A DNA stretch of 64,000 nt from Nitrosomonas aestuarii. GTDB taxonomy: Bacteria; Pseudomonadota; Gammaproteobacteria; Burkholderiales; Nitrosomonadaceae. A program made the position numbers and the translations under genes. How positions within the stretch are numbered: the first letter of the stretch is position 1; every line of letters starts with the position of its first letter. The stretch covers positions 1 to 64,000 of the forward strand of contig NZ_QAAE01000008.1 of the NCBI RefSeq assembly GCF_003046585.1, given 5' to 3'. Positions 40,626 to 49,389 of the stretch are shown piece by piece. Under the pieces are notes generated by a model. It did not search any database. It was given only the letters and a program-made list of their open reading frames with translations, and was not told the DNA's origin.

Positions 40626-41975
40626 ATGAATAATTTTCTTGATCATCAATTTCAACAGCAAAACCCAAGGTTTTTGTCTCGTTTGTTTTATGCACAAACT
40701 GCAAGCATGGTATTAGCAGGAAGTATCGCAATTATTACACTGGGAGGCTGGCTCTTTCCTTCAATTGGCGCACTCCTGCCCGCGGACTGGTGGCTCATGA
40801 AACAAAATGCTGCGCTTTGCATCCTGATCAGTGCAATAGCCATAATTCTAATACGGAAAAATTCAAATATTCTGATTATCCGCCTCTGTGGGCTTATTGT
40901 AATCATATTATCCACGGCTTCACTATATGGCCATACTACTGGCCAATCACTTCCGATTGAAACCTTCTTGACAACGGATAATTACGCAAAGTTTTCGGGC
41001 AGGATAACTGTACACGGAGCAGTTTTTTTCTGTTTGCTCGGTTTTTCTTTTATTGTTGCAAAGACCGACCAAAAGCACCGTAATAATATACGCGACATAC
41101 TCACCCTATTGCTGATTGGAATGGTTTTAGTGATTTTCTCGGGCTATTTCTTTTCTGCAACAAGCTTATATGGTCACTCAACAGAAACACTGGTTTCCTT
41201 CCAAACATTTTTTTGTATGTGCTTATTGACATTTGCAAACTTTGTTCGCGGTATACAAGGCGGAATTTTTTCCTTGTTTCTTGGCCTCGGCATTGCCAGT
41301 TATACCGCCAGAGTAACATTGCCCTGGACGTTGATAGGCCCATTTGCTGTTATCAGCGCCATTAATTATTTTTCAACTACCCAGGAAATTCGAATAGCGC
41401 TTTCAGCAACTTTGCTGTCACTCATCTTCTTTTTTATTATCCTATGGTTAGCAAACAGAATCAGTTACTTGGAAAATGATTTGCGCAAACTGGCGCTGAC
41501 AGACGAAATGACCGGCCTATACAATCACCGCGCTTTTTGTATACTTGGCAAGCAATCTTTTCTGGAAAGCTTACGAAATGATTCTGTACTGATACTTTTA
41601 TATTTTGATCTGGATGGATTGAAAAAGATAAACGACTCGCTTGGCCACCAAATTGGGTCAGAAATGATTATCGAATTTGCCGATTTATTAAAAGCAAACT
41701 TTCGCCGCTATGAAACAATCGCACGTGTAGGTGGCGATGAATTTGTGGTCTTGAGCAAACAAAACCAAACAGATGCCGCACTCGATACTGCTCTCAAACG
41801 ATTAGCTGACGCCGTCTATGCCGCCAACAGCAAAAGCAATAAACCCTACAAAATAAGTTACAGCGAAGGTAAAATCACCGGAAGAGCCAAAGATTTCCCA
41901 TCACTCGATGATCTGCTAACAAAAGCAGACGCTTTGATGTATGAGAATAAAAGGAAGAAAAAGCTCAAGTATTGA
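40626..41975 (+). CDS. Membrane-bound diguanylate cyclase (GGDEF)
   Basis: Predicted c-di-GMP synthase (449 aa). Residues about 25-285 form a block of some seven to eight membrane helices, perhaps a sensor, followed by a GGDEF domain with the intact active site GGDEF at 369-373 (ARVGGDEFVVLS) and DLDGLKKINDSLGH. The inhibitory I-site RxxD is RRYE, with Glu for Asp, so feedback inhibition by product may be weak. No EAL domain. It stands alone, divergent from hemE. Confidence 0.88.
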   Translation: MNNFLDHQFQQQNPRFLSRLFYAQTASMVLAGSIAIITLGGWLFPSIGALLPADWWLMKQNAALCILISAIAIILIRKNSNILIIRLCGLIVIILSTASLYGHTTGQSLPIETFLTTDNYAKFSGRITVHGAVFFCLLGFSFIVAKTDQKHRNNIRDILTLLLIGMVLVIFSGYFFSATSLYGHSTETLVSFQTFFCMCLLTFANFVRGIQGGIFSLFLGLGIASYTARVTLPWTLIGPFAVISAINYFSTTQEIRIALSATLLSLIFFFIILWLANRISYLENDLRKLALTDEMTGLYNHRAFCILGKQSFLESLRNDSVLILLYFDLDGLKKINDSLGHQIGSEMIIEFADLLKANFRRYETIARVGGDEFVVLSKQNQTDAALDTALKRLADAVYAANSKSNKPYKISYSEGKITGRAKDFPSLDDLLTKADALMYENKRKKKLKY

Positions 41976-42120
41976 TTTATTCCGAAACACCGCGTGATCA
42001 AAATGCACTTTTTACACACTATATAGATCAACCAAGACAACAGGATCGCGTTGCCAGATCACAATCATCCTTTTTCACTATAGCTCTATAAATTTAGGCA
42101 CCTGAGCTGTCTTATAAGAA

Positions 42121-42285
42121 CTAAAACATCTCTACCAGCACATGCCGATCCCCAAATGCTTCGGATGAAACAAGGTTTTTTTTCTTGGCCAGTTCCATTT
42201 CATCAATGATTTTTACAATTCGACTGTCTGGAATCATGCCATCAGCTACATCATTTATTTCATCAAAATCGAGTTCCTTATCCAT
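42121..42285 (-). CDS. Small acidic protein of unknown function
   Basis: A 54-residue reading frame starting MDKELDFDEINDVADGM with a strong GGAGG 9 bases before the ATG, which is the main reason to believe it. The N-terminal half is acidic (DELDFDEIND-like composition), the middle has IVKIIDEMELAKKK, and it ends FGDRHVLVEMF. No signal peptide, membrane helix or family was recognised. It lies 190 bases downstream of the nicotinate phosphoribosyltransferase gene on the same strand but in its own context. Confidence 0.5.
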   Translation of the reverse strand: MDKELDFDEINDVADGMIPDSRIVKIIDEMELAKKKNLVSSEAFGDRHVLVEMF

Positions 42286-42476
42286 TGCAGCAAACCTCCG
42301 CAAATTTAATTAAGTGAAACTCCATTAGATACTATTTTATTGATTATTCAAAGCAAGGACAGATAGCAGTTTGCTCCATAATTCGGTCATTTGCCAGCTA
42401 TCATCAGTCGTTATTTGTATGATTTGCAAACTTGACCTTACTCATCTGTCGACCGCCAAAATTAAAATCACTTTTC

Positions 42477-43824
42477 TTAGTAGCTTTTATTATATAAAAG
42501 CTCTGTATCCATTTGATCTGCCAGCCTATGTATCGCTTCCGAAATTCGGACCGGATAAATTGACGCATTATCCAGAGTCGTCAACCTCTTCGGCAAATTT
42601 GCATAGCTTTTCAATGTTTTTTTGCGAATATCATGCAACGACATTTTATCCTGAACACGCCGGCCTTCGATCATGACCGGTTTAATCAGCGGATCACCTG
42701 ATTGCAAATCATTCTCTTCGAGCGCAACGACATCTCCCATCATACAGTTTTCTGCATCAAAACCACGAAATACCTGTTTTCTTCCTGGCCATGCTGCTTT
42801 GCCTTCGGAATGCTTGCGTCGCGGTTGGCCGGCATATTCCTGCAGTTTATAAACGCAATCGAGCGCCGGTGCATCACTGGATGTATCTAGTGCGGTGCCG
42901 ATGCCAAAACCATCTATTGGTGCGTGCAAACGATATTCATCGATATTACCACTTGCAAAAATGGTAGTTTTCTTCAGACCACCCTGATCAAGTATCTGAC
43001 GTACATTTCGTGCATGTTCAGCTAAATCGCCACTATCCAAGCGAACACTGTTAATGGTGATCTGGTCGTGCCTGAGCTTGTCCGCCAGAGCAACAATTTT
43101 GGTTGCAGCATTTTCGGTATGATAGGTATCAATCAGCATTACCGTGTTCTCGGGATGAGAACGGGCAAAGTGCTCAAATGCAACAATCTCATCGTCATGC
43201 GCCTGAATAAAGGAATGTGCCATGGTACCGTACAGCGGGATATCATAAACTGCACCGGCCAATACCGTTGCCGAACCGGAAAATCCCGCTAGATAACTCG
43301 CCCGCGCCGCAAGCAGCGCGGCTTCTGCTCCATGCGCCCGCCGCATACCGAAATCTACCAACGTTTTTCCAGGTGCAACCAGTACCGAACGCACTGCTTT
43401 AGAAGCAATCAGTGTTTCAAAATGTATCAGATTAATGATGCGAGACTCGATCAATTGCGCCTGCGGCAAAGGCGCAGTAATTCTAATAATCGGTTCATTT
43501 GGAAAAAACACGGTACCTTCCGGCATCGCATGCACATCACCCGTAAAACGTAAATTATCCAGATAATCTATGACATGTGACGGGAATCGTCCAGCAAGCC
43601 AGGTAAGCTCATCTTGTGAAAACCTCAAATTCTCCAGATAATCCAATACCTGCTCAAGTCCGGCAGCAACCAGAAAATTACGCCCCGCTGGCAGTTTACG
43701 CACGAACATTTCAAAAACTGCCGTATCCCATGTTATTCTCAAGATAACTTTGCAGCATGGTCAATTGGTACAGGTCTGTCAACAGCGGACTGAATTGATC
43801 GTATAGATTTGAATACGAATTCAC
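42477..43824 (-). CDS. pncB: Nicotinate phosphoribosyltransferase, frameshifted near the 5' end
   Basis: Would convert nicotinate and PRPP to nicotinate mononucleotide in NAD salvage. The main frame (43742 to 42477) has DTAVFEMFVRKLPAGRNFLV, SVRLDSGDLAEHARNVR and ASGNIDEY, all family signatures. The expected N-terminus SPLLTDLYQLTMLQSYLENNM lies upstream in another frame that begins at GTG 43824 with AGGAG 8 bases before it. This start overlaps the stop of the upstream nicotinamidase gene (GTGA). The frames part at the run of three C (43727-43729 on the plus strand): removing one base joins them. Without the first 28 residues, including the conserved YQLTM motif, the product should be inactive. 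It may be a true pseudogene or an assembly error. Confidence 0.85.
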
Positions 43825-44404
43825 AACACAAGCTCCTCATAATTAATGGGCATCGCACCGAGTCGTTTCATTTCCATCAACGCGCGAAAACCGTCATCAT
43901 GTTTTTGATTCATTGCACAGACTGCATCTTCAAGCAAAAAAATTACATATTGAAGTCCGATGGCATCTTTTACTGTATTCAATACACAATACTCCGTCGC
44001 AAGCCCGCCGACAAATAACCGCTTCACTTTAAGCGACTGCAGCAACTCATGGAGCTGTGTTTCAGAAAATGCTGAATAAGCCTTTCTTGCCTGAGTAGTT
44101 GCTTTGGAAATAATCTTTGTATAAACGGGTAACGTAAGACTGACAGGAAACGCGGCTCCGGATGTACTTGCTATACAGTGACGCGGCCATTCGCCTCCAT
44201 ATTCTTGAAAAGAACAATGGTTTTCCGTATGCCAATCACGCGTTGCAAAAATCGGCAACCTAAATGCATAAAAAACGGTGATATATCGATTAAGAATCGG
44301 AACAATTTTATCTCCCCCGGAACCGGCAAACTACCATCTGACAGAAAATCATTCTGTACATCAACGATAATCAGCGCATCGCCATGTTTAAGTGTAATTT
44401 CCAT
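43821..44404 (-). pseudogene. pncA: Nicotinamidase (isochorismatase family), frameshifted
   Basis: Would deaminate nicotinamide to nicotinate, feeding the next gene. The first frame (44404 onward) reads GDALIIVDVQNDFLSDGSLP with the catalytic Asp; the second frame (to 43821) continues PIFATRDWHTENHCSF, KATTQARKAYSAF with the catalytic Lys, and GGLATEYCVLNTVKDAIG with the catalytic Cys. The frames part at a run of five C on the plus strand (44314-44318); a sixth base would restore GSLPVPGG and the expected helix. Everything else in the family is present. It overlaps pncB by 4 bases. As written, no full enzyme is made. Confidence 0.85.
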
Positions 44405-45002
44405 TTATCGAAATGATTAACTTGCACTTATAAAATAAAACCGCATTTATTAATGGTAAACGATTACAAGAATGCGACGCTCAATTTCTGTACATGCTAT
44501 CAAATCATTGGCAGTTTTGTTAAAGAAACTATTTCACAAATGTTACCTGTGTAAACTCGAACGTCAACACAGACTGATCAGAAAGTAATTCCAGTTCGGC
44601 AGCGAACGTGGAAATCGTTCAGTCTGAGCCAGTTCAAAACGTAACGGTTCGCCTCCCTCAACAATCTGCAGACGCACCCAAAATCAACACTGTTATCATC
44701 ATCCAACATAACGTCAACAGCAGGAACATCAAGAAAACCCGCATTAAAAACAGCATTGTATACACTGTTCCAGTTGTGCCAAAAGGCACACCGGGTGCAT
44801 TACTTAACATATATAGCTCAACATTCGCATTCTGCGCGAAACCAAGCACCCAAAACCCACTCGCATCTTGCACCGTCGGATCAAGTTACAATACAATTGA
44901 ATAATATAGCCAATGCAACAATCAATAAACCAATTACTGCTTATTGTATTAATCTGACAGGCATATATAATTGGGTTTTCCATCATATACGTCAAAAAAC
45001 CC
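44405..45002. other. Intergenic stretch, possibly with decayed coding sequence
   Basis: About 600 bases. Both strands show medium-length readings around 44600-44910, none with a ribosome binding site or family resemblance. On the minus strand, short pieces in two frames look protein-like (FWVLGFAQNANVELYM; NAGFLDVPAVDVMLDDD), which hints at a degraded gene, but this is weak. Confidence 0.35.
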
Positions 45003-45461
45003 ATGGCAAAACTTACAGATGTAGTGGGTATTGGTCCTGTTACTGCCAAAGTCCTGGCAGATCATCATATTAAAACGCCCGAAGCACTCGCTGCTATCAG
45101 CATAGCAGCACTGGAAAAAGTACCGGGCTTTAGTAATTTACGCGCAAAAGCCGTTAAAAAAGCGGCTGCAGTTTACCTGTTAAAAAATACGAATAATCAA
45201 ACGACAACCACTCCCCTTAAACAAACGATTGCAAAAGAATTTACGAATCAAAATACGACGACCAATTTATCCTCAGTTTCGCCGCATAATGACGCCGAAA
45301 AAATTAAAAATAATATAAAAAAAGACCGCAAAAAAGATTCACTAAAAAATAAAACCAAGAAAAAAATCAAGAAAAAAGAGAAAAACGAAGAAAAAAACAA
45401 AACAAAAATAAAAAAGGAAAAAAAGAAAAATAATAAGAAAAAAATAAAAAAGAAACTTTAA
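45003..45461 (+). CDS. Helix-hairpin-helix protein with extreme lysine-rich tail
   Basis: A 152-residue protein. Residues about 1-60 form two helix-hairpin-helix units (LTDVVGIGPVTAKVLADHHI and ISIAALEKVPGFSNLRAKAV), a fold that usually binds DNA backbone without sequence preference. A short Thr/Asn-rich link (about 64-96) leads to a tail from about residue 97 to the end that is mostly Lys with Asn, Ile, Asp and Glu. The coding strand there (45298-45461) is almost all A. This is the layout of histone-H1-like or nucleoid-associated proteins. No named family was recognised. Confidence 0.72.
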   Translation: MAKLTDVVGIGPVTAKVLADHHIKTPEALAAISIAALEKVPGFSNLRAKAVKKAAAVYLLKNTNNQTTTTPLKQTIAKEFTNQNTTTNLSSVSPHNDAEKIKNNIKKDRKKDSLKNKTKKKIKKKEKNEEKNKTKIKKEKKKNNKKKIKKKL

Positions 45462-45608
45462 TATTCGCTTCGTTTTAAGACTTACAAATGGACATTCCTA
45501 TAATGGTTGGCGAGTTATGCAGTTAAACAACGTAGTTGCCAATTGCGCCCTTATCCTATAAGTATCCACAAAACCCAAATATACCTTACAGCGCTCTGAC
45601 CATAGGCT

Positions 45609-47105
45609 ATGACACTCCAAACAGATGAATCTTATGCTGCCATTGATTTAGGCTCTAACAGTTTCCACATGATAGTCGCTAATTATGTAGACGGCCGTTT
45701 GCAAATCATAGACCGAATCAAGGAAATGGTCAGACTCGCCTCCGGACTTAACGAAAACTATGATTTGTCCGATGAATCCATGCAACTGGCATTGGCATGT
45801 CTGCAACGATTTGGAGAGCGTGTCAAAGAAATACCGCAAGCAAATATACGCGCAGTCGGCACTAACACGCTACGTCAGGCACGTAATGGTGAATTTTTTC
45901 TGTCACTGGCAGATGCGGCGTTAGGCCACCCCATAGAAATTATTGCCGGTCAGGAAGAAGCGCGTCTAATTTACCAGGGCGTTGCGCATACCGCGTACGA
46001 TGAAGTCAACAAACGGCTGGTAATCGATATCGGTGGCGGCAGTACTGAACTCATTATCGGACGCGGCTATGAGATATACAGCATGGATAGCCTTTACATG
46101 GGCTGCGTCAATATGGGGAAACGCTTCTTTGATGATGGCAAGATTAAAGCCAAAAGAATAAGCAAAACAGTTTTATACGCCAGACAGGAACTCGAATCAA
46201 TTGAAGCGGCATACAAAAAGACAGGCTGGGATTTTGCGCTCGGCTCTTCCGGCACTATTACTACCATCCGCGATGTCGTGCAGACCCGAGGGTGGTGTGA
46301 ATCCGGAATCACTGTCACCGCACTTTCAAAGTTGATGGATGAACTCGTGGCCGTGGGTGACAGTAAAGCTATCGAATTTGAAGGACTGTCTGAGCATAGA
46401 AAACCCGTCTTTGCGAGTGGTGTTGCCGTATTGTTCGGCATATTCGAAGCATTGGGTCTGGAAAAAATCAATGTCTCTGATGGTGCGCTGCGTGAAGGTC
46501 TTCTGCATGACTTAATTGGCCGAGTACATAACGAAGACATACGGGACAAAACTATTCTGGATGTTTCCAACCGGTATGGCGTTGATACGGAACAGGCCAA
46601 TCGCGTCAAAGAAACAGCGGAAAACCTTTTCCGACAGGTCAGTTCCGATTGGAAATTGTCCGAAAAGGAAGACCTGAAATTATTGTTATGGGGTGCCCAA
46701 ATTCATGAGATCGGATTATCAATCGCACATGCCCAATATCACCGGCATGGTGACTATCTGGTCACCTATTCCGATCTGGCCGGTTTTTCACGGCAAGAAC
46801 AAATCAAGCTGGCCAAATTGGTGCGCGGTCATCGCAGAAAGTTTCCCTTAGAAGAATTTGAGTCTGTTTCAGGTAATTCCAGGCTTTCTGTGATAAGACT
46901 CAGCATCTTGTTGAGACTGGCTGCTGTTTTGCATAGAAGCCGTTCCAACAACACACTGCCTGAAATACAGATTCGTGCGAATGCACATAAAATCAACCTG
47001 CTTTTTCCGGCAGAATGGCTGTTCAATCATCCTTTAACACTGGCTGATCTCAAAACCGAGCAAAATTATCTGCAGGCAGCCGATATCAAACTGACCTTTC
47101 AGTAA
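45609..47105 (+). CDS. ppx: Exopolyphosphatase (Ppx/GppA family)
   Basis: Removes terminal phosphate from inorganic polyphosphate (498 aa, full length for Ppx). The ASKHA-fold phosphate loops are AIDLGSNSFHMIVA and DIGGGSTELIIG; GSSGTITTI and DGALREGLL follow. The C-terminal HD-like domain (about 310-498) with IHEIGLSIAHAQYHRHG marks the long Ppx form. It converges with ppk, 24 bases between stops. GppA, which also cleaves pppGpp, cannot be excluded by sequence alone, but the neighbour favours Ppx. Confidence 0.94.
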   Translation: MTLQTDESYAAIDLGSNSFHMIVANYVDGRLQIIDRIKEMVRLASGLNENYDLSDESMQLALACLQRFGERVKEIPQANIRAVGTNTLRQARNGEFFLSLADAALGHPIEIIAGQEEARLIYQGVAHTAYDEVNKRLVIDIGGGSTELIIGRGYEIYSMDSLYMGCVNMGKRFFDDGKIKAKRISKTVLYARQELESIEAAYKKTGWDFALGSSGTITTIRDVVQTRGWCESGITVTALSKLMDELVAVGDSKAIEFEGLSEHRKPVFASGVAVLFGIFEALGLEKINVSDGALREGLLHDLIGRVHNEDIRDKTILDVSNRYGVDTEQANRVKETAENLFRQVSSDWKLSEKEDLKLLLWGAQIHEIGLSIAHAQYHRHGDYLVTYSDLAGFSRQEQIKLAKLVRGHRRKFPLEEFESVSGNSRLSVIRLSILLRLAAVLHRSRSNNTLPEIQIRANAHKINLLFPAEWLFNHPLTLADLKTEQNYLQAADIKLTFQ

Positions 47106-47129
47106 GACCAGTAATCAATTGATAGAGCA

Positions 47130-49199
47130 TTATTCACAAAAATGCTCCAGTATATGCAGCTGGGCTGAACGGGGTTTTTGCGTACCCGGTTTGGTGCGTT
47201 TATAAGAACCATCATTTTGCAACACCCAGGCCTGTGTATTATCTGAAAGATAGCTCAACAGACCATAGGCAATCACCGAATCGCTGGTACGTTTCTCCTC
47301 AATCGGGAAACACACTTCCACACGATGATATAAATTCCTTGTCATCCAGTCAGCGCTGGAACAAAATACGCTTTCCTCACCACCCCGATAAAAATAATAA
47401 ACGCGCGTATGCTCCAGAAATCGTCCGACGATGGAGCGCACATGGATGTTTTCCGAAACGCCCTTGACATCTGGGCGCAAACAGCAAATACCGCGAATAA
47501 TCAAATCGACTTTAACCCCTGCCTGGGAAGCCCGATACAATGCCATAATGATTTCAGGGTCAACCAGCGCATTCATCTTGGCAATAATCCAGGCCTTTTT
47601 CCCATTATTAGCTGCTTTGATTTCATCTTCAATATAACTGAGCATAGCTTTTTGCAAAGTAAAAGGTGATTGCAGCAACTTCTTTAATTTTCCTGCGCGC
47701 CCCAAACCGGTTAACTGATGAAACAGTTTATTTACATCTTCGCCGATCGCCTTGTCGCATGTCAATAAACCGTAATCCGTGTAGAGACGTGCCGTTCTTG
47801 CGTGATAATTACCGGTACCTAAATGTACATAGCGGCATAAGGTGCGTCCTTCCCTTCTGACAACTAAAATCATTTTGGCATGGGTTTTGAAACCGACCAC
47901 ACCATACACAACATGCGCACCCGCCTTCTGTAATTCACTGGCCAGTTCAATATTGGCTTCCTCATCAAACCTTGCCCTTAATTCGATCACAACCGTCACT
48001 TCCTTACCCGCACGTGCGGCAACCTTTAACGCTTCGACCACTGCTGAATCAGCACCGGTGCGATAAAGTGTTTGTTTGATCGACAGCACATTTGGATCAT
48101 TCGACGCCTGACGCAGGAAATCAACCACGGGCGCAAAAGACTGAAATGGATGATGTAACAGAATGTCACCGTTATGCAACACTTCAAAAATATTTGTATT
48201 CTTGACCATGCGATTCGGAATATCCGGTGTAAAACCACTGAACTTCAGTTCCGGCCGGTCAACCAGGTCACAAATAGCAAGCAAACGCCCCAGATTGACC
48301 GGGCCCGATACCCTGTAAAGATCAGCTTTTTCCAATTCAAATTTTTGCAATAAAAAATCGCTCAAATGATCTGGGCAATTGTCGGCAACTTCGAGACGAA
48401 CAGCATTACTGAACCTGCGGGAAGGCAGTTCCCCTTCCAAAGCGCGCAACAAATCATCCACTTCTTCATCATCGATAAGCAGATCACTATCACGCGTCAC
48501 CTTAAACTGATAGCAACCCAGCACATTCATACCCGGAAAAAGGTCTTTCACATGCGCATGTATGATGGAAGAAAGCATGACAAAATCATGGTTTCCGTTG
48601 CTGCATTTCGACGGCACTTGCACAACTCTGGGCAGTGAACGCGGCGCTTGCACAATGGCCAGCCCCGACTCACGCCCAAACGCATCCTTACCTTCCAGTG
48701 AGATGATAAAATACAGATTCTTGTTTAATACCCTGGGAAAAGGATGTGCCGGATCAAGCCCGATAGGGCTTAAAATTGGCAATACCTCAGCATTAAAATA
48801 ACGTTGGATCCAACGACCCACCATCGGCTTCCAATGAGAACGACGCAACAACCTGATTTTATCTTTAGCCAATGCCGGGATAATCATGTCATTCCAGACG
48901 CTATACTGCTCATTGACAACCTGATGCGTCGTTTCACTCACCCGCCCCATCACTTCTGCCGGTAACAGGTTATCTGCGCCTGTCTGTACAGAACCATACT
49001 TGATTTGCTGTTTTAGACCGGCAACACGAATTTCAAAAAACTCGTCCAGATTAGTACTGGCAATACAGAGAAAACGCAAGCGCTCCAGCAACGGCAGATT
49101 TTCATCTTTTGCCTGCTCAATTACACGCCGGTTAAATTCAAGTAAACTCAGTTCACGATTTATATATAAGGTAGGGTTTTTGAGGTCTGCTATATCCAT
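47130..49199 (-). CDS. ppk1: Polyphosphate kinase 1
   Basis: Makes inorganic polyphosphate from ATP through a phosphohistidine (689 aa). The N-terminus YINRELSLLEFNRRVIEQA is the PPK1 signature; ELRARFDEEANI, the active-site HLGTGNYHARTARLYTD with catalytic His, and SSADWMTRNLYHRVEV in the C-terminal phospholipase-D-like half are all present. I start at ATG 49199; a TTG one codon earlier is less likely. It converges with ppx, the opposing enzyme. Confidence 0.96.
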   Translation of the reverse strand: MDIADLKNPTLYINRELSLLEFNRRVIEQAKDENLPLLERLRFLCIASTNLDEFFEIRVAGLKQQIKYGSVQTGADNLLPAEVMGRVSETTHQVVNEQYSVWNDMIIPALAKDKIRLLRRSHWKPMVGRWIQRYFNAEVLPILSPIGLDPAHPFPRVLNKNLYFIISLEGKDAFGRESGLAIVQAPRSLPRVVQVPSKCSNGNHDFVMLSSIIHAHVKDLFPGMNVLGCYQFKVTRDSDLLIDDEEVDDLLRALEGELPSRRFSNAVRLEVADNCPDHLSDFLLQKFELEKADLYRVSGPVNLGRLLAICDLVDRPELKFSGFTPDIPNRMVKNTNIFEVLHNGDILLHHPFQSFAPVVDFLRQASNDPNVLSIKQTLYRTGADSAVVEALKVAARAGKEVTVVIELRARFDEEANIELASELQKAGAHVVYGVVGFKTHAKMILVVRREGRTLCRYVHLGTGNYHARTARLYTDYGLLTCDKAIGEDVNKLFHQLTGLGRAGKLKKLLQSPFTLQKAMLSYIEDEIKAANNGKKAWIIAKMNALVDPEIIMALYRASQAGVKVDLIIRGICCLRPDVKGVSENIHVRSIVGRFLEHTRVYYFYRGGEESVFCSSADWMTRNLYHRVEVCFPIEEKRTSDSVIAYGLLSYLSDNTQAWVLQNDGSYKRTKPGTQKPRSAQLHILEHFCE

Positions 49200-49389
49200 C
49201 AATCAGAAAGTTCTTCACAAAGTAATACAAGTTTTTTTACCATATTACAGTGTATCAATGGAATATTACAAAAATTAAATGTGGATTAACGGACTATTGA
49301 AAATTTTTCTACGTTGTTGCTGCAGTATCGAAAACAGATCGGGATAAGGGATAATCAGACAGGAAGACAGGAATTGTATCAACTTAATT

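Noticed and set aside
44608..44904. Plus-strand open frame of 98 codons
   Set aside because: GTG start without ribosome binding site, no family, and overlapping open frames on the other strand; left as possible decayed sequence.
46094..46609. Minus-strand open frame of 171 codons
   Set aside because: Antisense to the conserved core of ppx; no family resemblance.
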